The position numbers and the translations under genes are program-made. 64,000 bases of DNA, taken from Mesorhizobium sp. L-2-11 (GTDB lineage Bacteria; Pseudomonadota; Alphaproteobacteria; Rhizobiales; Rhizobiaceae). Within the stretch, counting starts at the first letter, position 1. Each line of letters begins with the position of its first letter. Location: positions 1,579,001-1,643,000 of the forward strand of contig NZ_AP023257.1 of assembly GCF_016756595.1 (NCBI RefSeq), given 5' to 3'. Positions 18,130 through 26,714 of this stretch are shown here, one piece after another. Under the pieces are notes generated by a model, which had not been told where the DNA came from, made no database searches, and saw only the letters and a list, made by a program, of their open reading frames with translations.

Positions 18130-18555
18130 TCAGTCTTTCACCGATATGTTTATTTTCCGTACCAGCCGTTCGGACTCGGGCCGATCGAGGTCGATCGACA
18201 AAAGACCGTTCTTCAGCTCCGCCGCGATCACCCGCATACCGTCGGCCAGCACGAAACAGCGCTGGAACTGGCGCGCGGCAATGCCGCGATGAAGAAATTC
18301 ACGCTCGGTGTCATCGTTCTGACGGCCGCGCACGACCAGCTGGTTCTCCTCCGTGGTCACATCGAGGTCGTTTTCGGCGAAACCGGCGACAGCGAGCGTG
18401 ATACGCAGCCTTTCGGCCTTGCCGTCGGCACCGCTGAGGCGCTCGATGTTGTAAGGAGGATAGCTGTCACCCGACTTCGCCAGACGCTCCAGGGTCTTTT
18501 CCATCGCGTCGAAACCCAGGAGAAGCGGGCTGGAAAAAGGCGTCATTCGGCTCAT
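18130..18555 (-). CDS. Hsp20/alpha-crystallin small heat-shock protein
   Basis: 141 residues from the ATG at 18555, preceded by AGAGGACA; the longer open frame to 18672 is less likely. It begins MSRMTPFSSPLLLGFDAMEK, the IbpA-like N-terminus of rhizobial class A small heat-shock proteins, followed by YPPYNIERL and the alpha-crystallin domain (LRITLAVAGFAENDLDVTTEENQ to FVLADGMRV and GLLSIDL). Such proteins hold unfolded proteins for refolding by DnaK-GrpE. No ROSE element can be confirmed by eye in the leader. Confidence 0.92.
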   Translation of the reverse strand: MSRMTPFSSPLLLGFDAMEKTLERLAKSGDSYPPYNIERLSGADGKAERLRITLAVAGFAENDLDVTTEENQLVVRGRQNDDTEREFLHRGIAARQFQRCFVLADGMRVIAAELKNGLLSIDLDRPESERLVRKINISVKD

Positions 18556-18696
18556 GTTACACTGTCCTCTCAAGAGCGACATAAAGTGGAAAAACCCGTA
18601 TGGCATTTTTCCCGGTGGTCTTGATATGGTCCGCCCGGCGGTCGAGTTCAAGCCGTCAAAATCCCCGCCCAAAAAGACTCCCTAAAAGGAATTGAA

Positions 18697-19638
18697 ATGC
18701 CCCAATCCCGCAAGATCATCATCGACACGGATCCCGGCCAGGATGATGCCGTCGCCATATTGCTGGCGCTCGGCAGCGCCGAGCTGGAGATCGTCGGTAT
18801 GACCGCCGTCGCCGGCAACGTGCCGCTGAGACTCACCGAAAAGAATGCACGCAAGATTTGCGAACTGGCCGGCCGGCCTGACATCAAGGTCTATGCCGGC
18901 GCCATCCGGCCGCTGGCGCGCGAACTGGTAACCGCCGAGGAGGTGCATGGCGAGACCGGGCTCAACGGACCGCAATTGCCCGAACCGACAATGCAGCTAC
19001 AGGACCAGTACGCGGTCGATTTCATCGTCGAGACGCTGATGAAGGAAGAGAGCGGCACAATCACCCTGTGCGCGCTCGGGCCGCTCACCAACATCGCGCT
19101 GGCGCTGATCCGCGAGCCGAAGATTGCGCCGCGCATCAAGGAAATCGTGCTGATGGGCGGCGGCTTCTTCGAAGGCGGCAACGTCACCCCGACCGCCGAA
19201 TTCAACATCTATGTCGACCCGCATGCCGCCGATGTCGTATTCAAATCCGGCATTCCGATCGTCATGATGCCGCTCGACGTCACCCACAAGGCGCTGACCA
19301 CCGCCAAGCGGACCCAGGCCTTCCGCAAGCTCGGCACCAGGGTCGGCACGGCTACGACGGAGATGCTGGAATTCTTCGAGCGCTTCGATGAGGAGAAATA
19401 CGGCACCGACGGCGGCCCGCTGCACGACCCTTGCGTTATCGCCTATCTGTTGAAACCCGAGCTGTTCAGGGGCCGCAACTGCAACGTCGCTGTGGAAACC
19501 GCCTCGGAGCTCACCATGGGCATGACCGTGATCGACTGGTGGGGCGTGACCAAACGGCCGAACAACGCCATGGTCATGCGCGACATCGACCACGATGCGT
19601 TGTTCGCCCTGCTGCTGGAAAGGCTGGGCCGGCTTTAG
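18697..19638 (+). CDS. inosine/uridine-preferring nucleoside hydrolase
   Basis: Hydrolyses ribonucleosides to base and ribose. The 313-residue protein carries the calcium-binding N-terminal signature IIIDTDPGQDDAVAILLALG (Asp12, Asp16, Asp17), VLMGGGFFEGGN, AEFNIYVDPHAADVV and a late GPLHDPCVIAYLL with the catalytic-site residues. ATG at 18697 follows AAAGGAATTG. Ribose released here could be phosphorylated by the ribokinase at 21884-22795, and nucleosides could enter by the BMP transporter at the window end. Confidence 0.93.
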   Translation: MPQSRKIIIDTDPGQDDAVAILLALGSAELEIVGMTAVAGNVPLRLTEKNARKICELAGRPDIKVYAGAIRPLARELVTAEEVHGETGLNGPQLPEPTMQLQDQYAVDFIVETLMKEESGTITLCALGPLTNIALALIREPKIAPRIKEIVLMGGGFFEGGNVTPTAEFNIYVDPHAADVVFKSGIPIVMMPLDVTHKALTTAKRTQAFRKLGTRVGTATTEMLEFFERFDEEKYGTDGGPLHDPCVIAYLLKPELFRGRNCNVAVETASELTMGMTVIDWWGVTKRPNNAMVMRDIDHDALFALLLERLGRL

Positions 19639-19647
19639 CGCTTCTTC

Positions 19648-19695
19648 CTTCTCCTACAGGGGAGAGGGAAACTTCTCCTACAGGGGAGAGGGAAA
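19648..19695. repeat. 24-bp direct repeat, two copies, each a small hairpin
   Basis: Two identical 24-base units (19648-19671 and 19672-19695) each contain CTTCTCC and GGGGAG separated by TACA. They lie between the converging nucleoside hydrolase and LysE genes, where they could act as a two-way terminator. Confidence 0.75.
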
Positions 19696-19705
19696 AGAGT
19701 GCCGC

Positions 19706-20320
19706 TCACTTCGCCTTTGAAAACGCCAGCCATAGGCCGCCGCCGACCAGAAAGCTGCCGCTGATTCTGGACAGCAGCTTGACGCGGCCGGCCGAAAGCA
19801 GGCGTCCGGCGCGGCCGGCGGCCAGCGCGTAGGTCGAATCCGATACGGCGGCAAAGATCATGGCGGTGAGGCCCATCACGCCGATCTGCAACCCATAGTT
19901 GCCGTCAGGGGCGATGAACTGCGGAAAGAAGGCGCCGAAGAACACCAGCGTCTTGGGATTGCTGATCGCCACCAGCAGGCCCTGCAGGAAGAAGCCGCCG
20001 CGCGGTGTCTTCGCCGATCCGTCGGCGTTCAGTTTGCCCTTGGAGCGGAACATCTGCACACCCATCCAGATCAGATAGGCGGCACCGATCAGCCTGACCC
20101 ATTCGAACCAATGGCCCATTCCGGCGATCAGCGAGGTCAATCCGATGCCGACAATGGCGATCATGATCGCCAGTCCGGCCTGCGTGCCGGCGACGTTGGC
20201 GAGGCCGGCGCGAGCGCCATGGCGGATGCTGTTGGCGATGATCAGAGTGACCGTCGGTCCGGGTACCAGGATGATGACAAGGCAGGCGACGAGATAGGTG
20301 GCATAGAGTTCCAGCGACAT
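19706..20320 (-). CDS. LysE/RhtB family amino-acid exporter
   Basis: 204 residues from the ATG at 20320, the normal length; the same frame is open upstream to 21001 only by overlap with the amidase. Six hydrophobic segments are visible, starting YATYLVACLVIILVPGPTVT with the conserved PGP, then GARAGLANVAGTQAG and AISNPKTLVFFGAFFPQF. Family members export homoserine, threonine, lysine or other small metabolites. The substrate here is unknown. Confidence 0.9.
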   Translation of the reverse strand: MSLELYATYLVACLVIILVPGPTVTLIIANSIRHGARAGLANVAGTQAGLAIMIAIVGIGLTSLIAGMGHWFEWVRLIGAAYLIWMGVQMFRSKGKLNADGSAKTPRGGFFLQGLLVAISNPKTLVFFGAFFPQFIAPDGNYGLQIGVMGLTAMIFAAVSDSTYALAAGRAGRLLSAGRVKLLSRISGSFLVGGGLWLAFSKAK

Positions 20321-20430
20321 GATTTCCTCGACAGTATGCGGCTTCGCGACACGGCTGACTGCGATCAATGCATGACAGTAACGCGGCTGCAAGCCGGCAG
20401 GAGATGTCGCCGGCAACCTTGACCTGGATT

Positions 20431-21878
20431 TTAGGCTCCAGCCAGCCACGGTAGCGTCGTCTCGTAGGCTGCCGCCGCTCTCAGCACGGCCATATCGCCG
20501 CGCGGCCGCCCGATCAATTGCATGCCCATCGGCCTGCCTCTGCCATCGAAGCCGGCCGGTACGTTGACCGCCGGGCAGCCGCCCAGCGTGGCAAGCGCCG
20601 ACACCTGCATCCAGCGGTGATAGCTGTCCATGGCACGCCCGGCCACCTGGGTCGGCCAATGGGTGAGGACATCGAAGGGAAAGACCTGGGCGGTCGGCAG
20701 CGCGATCAGGTCGAAGCGGTCGAAGAGCGACAGCAAAATTCGATGCCAGGACGAGCGCCGCACCGTGGCGGCGTGGATCTGAGGCGCCGTGAGTTGCAGC
20801 GCCTGTTCCACCTCCCACACGGCCTCCGGCTTCAAAAGACTGCGTTTCACGGCATCGTCGTAATGCGCCTTGAGCGCACAACCGCTGCTCGCTTGGCGCA
20901 GCGTCACAAAGGCCTGCCACAGCGCTTCGAAGTCGAAATCCGGCACCAGCGCTTCGGTCTGAAAGGATGCCTCGGCGAAGCGGCCGAGAGCGGCCTCGCA
21001 AAGCTCAGGGATGCCGGGTTCGACCGGCAGATGACCGCCGAGATCGCCGAGCCAGGCGATGCGGCCGCCGGCCGCCGGCGTTTGCAGCCCTTCGAGGAAC
21101 GACCCGGCCTTGTGATGCGAGAGCGGCGCGCGAGGGTCGTAGCCAGCCTGCTCGTCGAGCAGCAACGCCATGTCGCGCACGCTGCGGCCCATCGGCCCTT
21201 CGACGCCCATCTGGGCGTGGAAGACGTCAAGCTCGGGGCCGGCCGGGACTAGCCCCTGCGACGGACGGAGGCCATAAACGTTGTTGTAGGCGGCCGGGTT
21301 GCGCAGCGAGCCGCCGAAGTCGCTGCCGTCGGCGACAGGCACCATGTCGAGTGCCAGCGCGACCGCCGCGCCGCCGCTCGAACCGCCGGCGGTCAAGGCC
21401 GGATCGAAAGCATTGAGCGTCGGGCCGAACACGGTGTTGTAGGTGTTGGAGCCCAGGCCGAATTCGGGAACATTGGTCTTGCCGATGATGAGGGCGCCGG
21501 CCTTGCGAATGCGCTCGACGAAGAAATCGTCTTCCTGCGGCACGAAATCGGCGAAGATTGGCGAGCCGAAGCTGGTCCTGAGCCCCTTGGTCTGCGCGAG
21601 ATCCTTGATGGCGATCGGCAGGCCGAACAGCGGTCCGGCATGCCCTGCATGCGCCAGGTGGGCGTCTGCCCTGTCGGCCTCGCGCAAGATGTCGGCACGG
21701 TCGCGCAGCGAAACGATGGCATTGACCAGCGGGTTACGGCGTCGATCCGGTCGAGGAATGACGTCACCACCTCGCGCACCGACAACTGCCGGCGCCGGAT
21801 CGCCTCGGCAAGATCCACCGCGGACAGGCGGCAGATATCGCCGGCAGGCGGCACGGGGTGTTTTGTGGCCGGACGCAT
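20431..21878 (-). pseudogene. amidase, broken by a single-base deletion
   Basis: Amidase-signature hydrolase. The N-terminal part reads MRPATKHPVPPAGDICRLSA to FLDRIDAV in one frame; the rest (NPLVNAIVSLRD onward, through GLPIAIKDLAQTKG, GGSSGGAAVALALDMVPVAD, FGGSLRNPAAYNNVYG) is in another. The catalytic Ser-cisSer-Lys residues are all present. Total length is one base short of 483 codons. Restoring one G between 21735 and 21736 (plus strand CGGGTT then ACGGC) joins the frames. It is six bases downstream of the ribokinase. Either a very recent pseudogene or a sequence error. Confidence 0.85.
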
Positions 21879-21883
21879 GGCTC

Positions 21884-22795
21884 TCACCTGGCTGGCGGAT
21901 TTTGGAGCGCCGCCTCGACTTCCTTCGCCAGCGGGATTGCCGGCTGGGCGCCGGGCTTCAGGCAAGCGAGAGAACCAGCGGCTGCAGCACGGGTGAGCGC
22001 CTGGTCGAGCGGCAGGCCGGATGACAATCCGGCGGCGAAATAGCCGCAAAACGTGTCGCCGGCGCCGACCGTGTCGACCGGAGTGATGTTCAACGCCGGA
22101 ACCATCAGAAGATCGGCTGGCGTTGCGGCCAGAACGCCGTCACCGCCGAGCGTGACGACGACTGTGCGGCTAGTCTTCCCGGCGTAATCGCGCATCCGCG
22201 CCGGGCGATCGCGACCGCTCAGCGACAGCGCCTCGCCATAGAGATCGAATTCGGTTTCGTTGGCGACGACATAATCGGCCTTGGCGAGGAAGGCGGCCGC
22301 CTCTGCGCGGAACGGCGCCGTGTTGAGCACGGTAACCGCGCCTGCCGCCCGTGCCGCGTCCAGTGCTGCGTCAACAGTCTGCAGCGGGATCTCCTGCTGC
22401 AGGAGCACGACATCGCCCTTCTTCATGAAAGCCTTGGAGAGGTCGCCTGTGACGACCGAATCATTGGCGCCCGGCACCACGGCAATGACGTTCTCACCGT
22501 CGTCGGCGACCATGATCAATGCCGTGCCGGTCGAGGCGAAGGTTTCACCGACACCGGACAGGTCGATCTTGCCGTCCCGCAACAGCGCCAGCGCTTCGTT
22601 GGCGAAATTGTCCTTGCCGACCGCGCCGACCATGCGCACCCTGGCGCCGGCGCGCGCGGCGGCCAGCGCCTGGTTGGCGCCCTTGCCGCCGGGTGCGGTG
22701 GCGAAACCGGAGCCACGGACCGTCTCGCCGGGTGCCGGCAAGCGGTCGACATTGGCGATAAGGTCGAGGTTGATCGAGCCGACAACGATGATCAA
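21884..22795 (-). CDS. rbsK: ribokinase (PfkB family)
   Basis: Phosphorylates ribose at O5 for entry into the pentose phosphate pathway. 303 residues with both PfkB signatures: the N-terminal GSGFATAPGGKGANQALAAA and the C-terminal DTVGAGDTFCGYFAAGL with the catalytic Asp, plus VVLLQQEIPLQ and VVANETEFDLYG. It is followed after a few bases by the amidase and lies in a neighbourhood with a nucleoside hydrolase, which supports ribose from nucleosides as the source. Confidence 0.92.
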   Translation of the reverse strand: MIIVVGSINLDLIANVDRLPAPGETVRGSGFATAPGGKGANQALAAARAGARVRMVGAVGKDNFANEALALLRDGKIDLSGVGETFASTGTALIMVADDGENVIAVVPGANDSVVTGDLSKAFMKKGDVVLLQQEIPLQTVDAALDAARAAGAVTVLNTAPFRAEAAAFLAKADYVVANETEFDLYGEALSLSGRDRPARMRDYAGKTSRTVVVTLGGDGVLAATPADLLMVPALNITPVDTVGAGDTFCGYFAAGLSSGLPLDQALTRAAAAGSLACLKPGAQPAIPLAKEVEAALQNPPAR

Positions 22796-22805
22796 GTGGC
22801 GCCTC

Positions 22806-22920
22806 CCTGCTGACGCATCGTGCTTTCCGAAAACCGGAATCGATTTTTGGATAGCACGATGCGTAGATTAAAGTGTTAGAGCGTACTTTGTGCGTCCGAA
22901 TGGGACGCACGTCGCTCTAA
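22806..22920. repeat. paired-hairpin intergenic element (family 2, copy 2)
   Basis: First hairpin: GACGCATCGTGCT at about 22812-22824 pairs with AGCACGATGCGT at about 22854-22865 around an AAAACCGGAATCGATTTTT core. Second hairpin: TTAGAGCG ... GCGTCC pairs with GGGACGC ... CGCTCTAA at about 22877-22920. The element lies upstream of rbsK and is related to the one at 10097-10194. The bases to 23034 contain no gene that I can support. Confidence 0.75.
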
Positions 22921-23034
22921 TTGCGCGGGAAGCTACTCCGTAAGGCCGCCGCTTGCCAGACCGTGCGAGCTAATCGCGTCAGGTTTGAGCGCGCTTCTCA
23001 GTGCAACTCCGGCGTCGACGATTGGCGCGCGGTT

Positions 23035-23913
23035 TCAAGAGCCGACCTGTCCCGCTTCCCAGCCAAGGATGGCGCGTTTGCGGGTCAGGCCCCAGTGGTA
23101 GCCGGTGAGCGCGCCGGACTTGCCGAGCGCCCGGTGGCACGGCACTACGAAGGACATCGGATTGGCGCCGACAGCGGCACCCACCGCCCGGCTGGCGCTC
23201 GGTGCGCCGATGCCGGCGGCGATGGAGGAATACGTGCAGGCCTTGCCCATCGGGATGCGCAGCAGGGCCTCCCAGACGCGGACCTGGAAGTCGGTGCCGA
23301 TCAAAACGACGCGCAGCGGCTGGTCGGCGCGCCACAGCGCCGGATCGAAGATGCGCGCCGCATAGGGCGCCGTCGCGGCCATGTCCTCGATATAGGTTGC
23401 GTTCGGCCAGCGGCCGGACATGTCGGCGAATGCCGTGCGCTCGTCGCCGGCATCGCTGAAGGCGAGGCCGGCAAGGCCGCGGTCTGTGACCATGATCAGG
23501 GCGATGCCGAAAGGCGAGATATGATAGCCGTAGCGGATCGTCAGCCCGGCGCCGCGCGTCTTGTAGTCGCCCGGCGACATCGCTTCGTGGGTGACGAAAA
23601 GGTCGTGCAAGCGGCCGGGGCCTGACATGCCGACCTCGAAAGAAGCCTCGAGCAGCGGCATGCCGGAATCGAGCAGTTTGCGCGCGTGGTCGAGCGTGAC
23701 CGCCTGCAAAAACGCTTTGGGCGACAGGCCGGCCCAACGGGTGAAGAGCTTCTGCAGCCCGGTAGGCGTCTCGCCGACTTCCGCGGCCAGTATTTCGAGC
23801 GACGGCTGGTCACGATAGTCAAGGCTGATCTTCTCGATCGCGCGCCGAACAACTTCGTAGTCACCGCCTTCTGGTGTGATGTCTTGCTTCAGAATAGCTG
23901 TCTGTGCGTTCAT
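23035..23913 (-). CDS. AraC-MGMT fusion: methylated-DNA--protein-cysteine methyltransferase
   Basis: 292 residues from the ATG at 23913. Residues about 15-115 form an AraC-type double helix-turn-helix (LEILAAEVGETPTGLQKLFTRWAG, GMSGPGRLHDLF). The rest is an O6-alkylguanine methyltransferase with the acceptor cysteine in FVVPCHRALG and the DNA-recognition helix ASRAVGAAVGANP. Unlike full Ada, it lacks the N-terminal zinc methylphosphotriester domain, so how the repair act is linked to transcription control is unclear. It fits the Ada-like proteins common in rhizobia. Confidence 0.9.
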   Translation of the reverse strand: MNAQTAILKQDITPEGGDYEVVRRAIEKISLDYRDQPSLEILAAEVGETPTGLQKLFTRWAGLSPKAFLQAVTLDHARKLLDSGMPLLEASFEVGMSGPGRLHDLFVTHEAMSPGDYKTRGAGLTIRYGYHISPFGIALIMVTDRGLAGLAFSDAGDERTAFADMSGRWPNATYIEDMAATAPYAARIFDPALWRADQPLRVVLIGTDFQVRVWEALLRIPMGKACTYSSIAAGIGAPSASRAVGAAVGANPMSFVVPCHRALGKSGALTGYHWGLTRKRAILGWEAGQVGS

Positions 23914-24016
23914 CGGACTATCTCCTTGACCGTGAATATCGTCCTTCGCGGCTCCGATCACCACCCGAAACTTGCCTCCTCGTCATGTGCACCCAGCTTC
24001 GAGCAAGGAGCCGACG

Positions 24017-24055
24017 ATGGCTGGCAAAAAGGTTCATCCCAGCAAGGAGAAGTAG
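24017..24055 (+). CDS. possible 12-residue peptide MAGKKVHPSKEK
   Basis: An ATG at 24017 is preceded by AAGGAG at ideal spacing and opens a frame of 12 codons ending in TAG. The peptide is very basic. It stands in the 225-base gap between the AraC-MGMT gene and the DUF2244 gene. The strong ribosome site is the only support, so it may be chance. Confidence 0.2.
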   Translation: MAGKKVHPSKEK

Positions 24056-24137
24056 ACGCTGCCGATTACCGTTTTTGGCCGATGACCGGTTATGAGGCAC
24101 TGCAGAACCGGTTCGCGAACGAGGCGGTTCGCTCACA

Positions 24138-24632
24138 TCAGCGCGCTTTCGCCGTCGCCAGGGCGCGCGAAAAGGCTGACGCAAAGCTCTCGCGGTCGTT
24201 GGGATTGAGGAAGCCGCCGATCGGGACATTCTGGCCTTGTGCTTCCACCGCCATCCTGGTGATGCCGATTTCGGCGTGGCGGGCGACCGAAAAACGCGCC
24301 CAGAACGGATTGAAGCGATGTGCTTCCGATTTGCCTGATGGCGCGGTCTTGCGGATGTCGAGGCTGGTGCGCGAGACCGACACTTCCTCACGGGCGCGGG
24401 CGGCACGATAATTGGCGCGAAAGGCGATGTAGACGGCGATGACGTCGAGACCCAGGAAGCCGAACACCGGCCAGGCGCCGCGCGACAGGAAAAACGCTCC
24501 GGTGACCAACGAGCCGATCAGCAGGGCGCCCATCAGGATGGCAAAGCCGGTTTTGCCCAGCGACCGATGCGGTATCAGCAACGCCTGGAAGATTGGCTCG
24601 TCGGCCTGAAATGAGGCGTTTGTGTCGCTCAT
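24138..24632 (-). CDS. DUF2244 membrane protein
   Basis: 164 residues with two membrane helices (about 27-48 and 52-72) followed by a soluble domain. The pattern EPIFQALLIPHRSLG at the N-terminus and ANYRAARAREEVSVS after the second helix fits DUF2244, a family of unknown role frequent in alphaproteobacteria. It is divergent from nth, and the two starts lie so close that their leaders overlap. Confidence 0.85.
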   Translation of the reverse strand: MSDTNASFQADEPIFQALLIPHRSLGKTGFAILMGALLIGSLVTGAFFLSRGAWPVFGFLGLDVIAVYIAFRANYRAARAREEVSVSRTSLDIRKTAPSGKSEAHRFNPFWARFSVARHAEIGITRMAVEAQGQNVPIGGFLNPNDRESFASAFSRALATAKAR

Positions 24633-24654
24633 GCCGGAATATTATAGGAAGGGG

Positions 24655-25458
24655 ATGACGAGCCCCAAGTCCAAAAATCCCTCTACACCCAAAAATGAAC
24701 TGCTCCCCGGCCGACGCGACGGATCGAACGCCAAACCGCGTGCCCGGCCGGTACGGTCCCATTCGCTTTACAGTCCGGCCGAAGTGCACGAGATTTTCCG
24801 ACGCTTCTCCGTTCAGCGGCCCGAACCGAAGGGTGAGCTCGAACACGTCAACGCCTTCACGCTGCTGGTGGCGGTGGTGCTTTCGGCACAGGCGACCGAT
24901 GTCGGCGTCAACAAGGCAACGCGGGCGCTGTTCAAGGTCGCCGACACGCCGCAAAAGATGCTGGCTCTCGGCGAAGCCAAGGTCGGCGACTATATCCGGA
25001 CCGTTGGGCTCTGGCGCAACAAGGCCAAGAACGTCATCGCGCTGTCGGAGGCGCTGATCCGCGACCATGGCGGCGAAGTGCCCGACGATCGCGACCAACT
25101 GGTCAAGCTGCCGGGCGTCGGGCGCAAGACCGCCAATGTCGTGCTCAACATGGCCTTCGGCCAGCACACGATGGCGGTCGACACACATATCTTTCGCATC
25201 GGTAACCGGCTGCGGCTGGCGCCCGGCAAGACGCCGGAACAGGTCGAGCAGGGGCTGTTGAGGATAATTCCGGAGGAATATATGCGCCATGCCCATCACT
25301 GGCTGATCCTGCATGGTCGCTATGTCTGCAAGGCGCGCAAACCGGATTGCCCGATCTGTGTCATCGCCGACATCTGCAAGGCCGAGGAGAAGACCAATGA
25401 TATTCCGGCGCCGCTGGTCGAAATTGCGCCGCTCGAACCGTTAAGCGAAATTCAGTAG
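24655..25458 (+). CDS. nth: endonuclease III
   Basis: Base-excision repair DNA glycosylase/AP lyase for oxidised pyrimidines. From the ATG at 24655 it has 267 residues with a basic N-terminal extension of about 45. It shows the helix-hairpin-helix LPGVGRKTANVVLNMAFG with the catalytic Lys, the catalytic Asp in MAVDTHIFRIGNRL, and a complete 4Fe-4S motif C-X6-C-X2-C-X5-C in YVCKARKPDCPICVIADIC. An upstream ATG at 24622 is the alternative. Its end overlaps the converging DUF2214 gene by seven bases. Confidence 0.95.
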   Translation: MTSPKSKNPSTPKNELLPGRRDGSNAKPRARPVRSHSLYSPAEVHEIFRRFSVQRPEPKGELEHVNAFTLLVAVVLSAQATDVGVNKATRALFKVADTPQKMLALGEAKVGDYIRTVGLWRNKAKNVIALSEALIRDHGGEVPDDRDQLVKLPGVGRKTANVVLNMAFGQHTMAVDTHIFRIGNRLRLAPGKTPEQVEQGLLRIIPEEYMRHAHHWLILHGRYVCKARKPDCPICVIADICKAEEKTNDIPAPLVEIAPLEPLSEIQ

Positions 25459-25907
25459 CCGTAGCCGCGCGCCATCGCCGCGGCGAAGACCGGGATCAGC
25501 AGGAAGATCACGGCTTCGGCGCGGACATAAGTTCGAACGGATGCAAGTTGCGCTGCCGGCACCTGAAAGCCGGGGTTGGCCGGGGCCTGCCTGCTCCAGG
25601 ACGCAAAGCGGACCGTCGGGATGATCGACAGCAGGCCGACGGTGACGAAGGCCGCCATCTTTGCCCAGAACACCCAGTTGTAGACATAGAATTCCCAACC
25701 CTTCAGGCCGTAGATGACGCGTCCGATGCCGACGACGATGATCAGCATGGCGATGATGCCGTAATGGCGATCGATGCCGACAAGCCGCCGAAGCGTCGTG
25801 GCGGGCAGATCGCCGCGGATCAGGACAAATTCGGCGCCGATGATGCCGGCCAGTGAAAACACCAGCAGATGATGAAAGATAGCAAGCAGAAGATCCGTGG
25901 TATCCAT
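25452..25907 (-). CDS. DUF2214 membrane protein
   Basis: 151 residues, four hydrophobic helices (about 6-26, 49-67, 80-98, 128-146). FHHLLVFSLAGIIGAEFVL at the N-terminus with paired histidines and the RHYGIIAMLIIVVGIGRV segment fit DUF2214, whose function is unknown; the paired histidines could bind haem but that is speculation. It converges on nth with a seven-base overlap. Confidence 0.83.
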   Translation of the reverse strand: MDTTDLLLAIFHHLLVFSLAGIIGAEFVLIRGDLPATTLRRLVGIDRHYGIIAMLIIVVGIGRVIYGLKGWEFYVYNWVFWAKMAAFVTVGLLSIIPTVRFASWSRQAPANPGFQVPAAQLASVRTYVRAEAVIFLLIPVFAAAMARGYGY

Positions 25908-26125
25908 GCCCTTTTCCCTCCGTCGTACGGCACAGCGGACGCTGAATCAGCTGCTGGTGAAAAGTAGCACCGCTGGGCAGGATTCACATTGGGCTGGAAG
26001 ATGATCTGCACAGGCTTTGGCTCTTGTCTGGTGCAGGCGATTTGGATCTCTGTCGCATATCGCTGTCCCCCAGAACCGCCGAGCACCCCCCGGGGAGGCA
26101 AACTAACGCAACCGAGGCACGACAC

Positions 26126-26665
26126 ATGATCAATCCACAGGCGCTTGTCGCTCCCGTCATTGAAACGCCGCGCACCGTGCTGCGGCCGCACCAACTCGAC
26201 GATTTCGATGCCTATGTCGCCATGTGGGCCGATCCGGAGATCACCCGCTTCATCGGCGGCAAGCCGCGCACGCGCGAGGAAAGCTGGATGCGCTTCCTGC
26301 GTCATGCCGGCCTGTGGTCGCTGCTGGGCTACGGCTTCTGGGCGATCGAGGACAAGGCATCCGGCCGCTTCATCGGCGAGGCCGGCTTCCACGATCTGAA
26401 GCGCGACATGGTGCCGTCGATCGAAGGCGTTCCGGAAGCCGGTTGGGCGCTGGTCCCGAGCGCACATGGCAAAGGGTTCGCCAGCGAAGTCGTCAGACTG
26501 GCTCTCGCCTGGGGCGACGAGGCATTCGGGCGCGCAAGGACCGTCTGCATCATCGATCCGGAAAACACCGCTTCGCTGAGCGTCGCGGCCAAATGCGGCT
26601 ATAGCGAAGTGTTGCGGACCACCTATCACGACAATGCGACGATTCTGCTGGAACGGCAGCCCTAG
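26126..26665 (+). CDS. GNAT family acetyltransferase (RimJ/RimL-like)
   Basis: 179 residues from the ATG at 26126. It begins with the usual ETPRTVLRPHQLDDFDAYVAMWADPEIT, continues with WAIEDKASGRFIGEAGFHDL and the acetyl-CoA loop ALVPSAHGKGFASEVVRLAL, and ends with TASLSVAAKCGYSEV. These are the RimJ/RimL-type motifs for N-acetylation of proteins or small amines. The substrate is not predictable. It converges on the IclR gene with a 49-base gap. Confidence 0.88.
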   Translation: MINPQALVAPVIETPRTVLRPHQLDDFDAYVAMWADPEITRFIGGKPRTREESWMRFLRHAGLWSLLGYGFWAIEDKASGRFIGEAGFHDLKRDMVPSIEGVPEAGWALVPSAHGKGFASEVVRLALAWGDEAFGRARTVCIIDPENTASLSVAAKCGYSEVLRTTYHDNATILLERQP

Positions 26666-26714
26666 GGTTGCGGCCTGTCAGCCTGTGGTTCTGATCGGGC
26701 CGGGCCGAGGCTTT

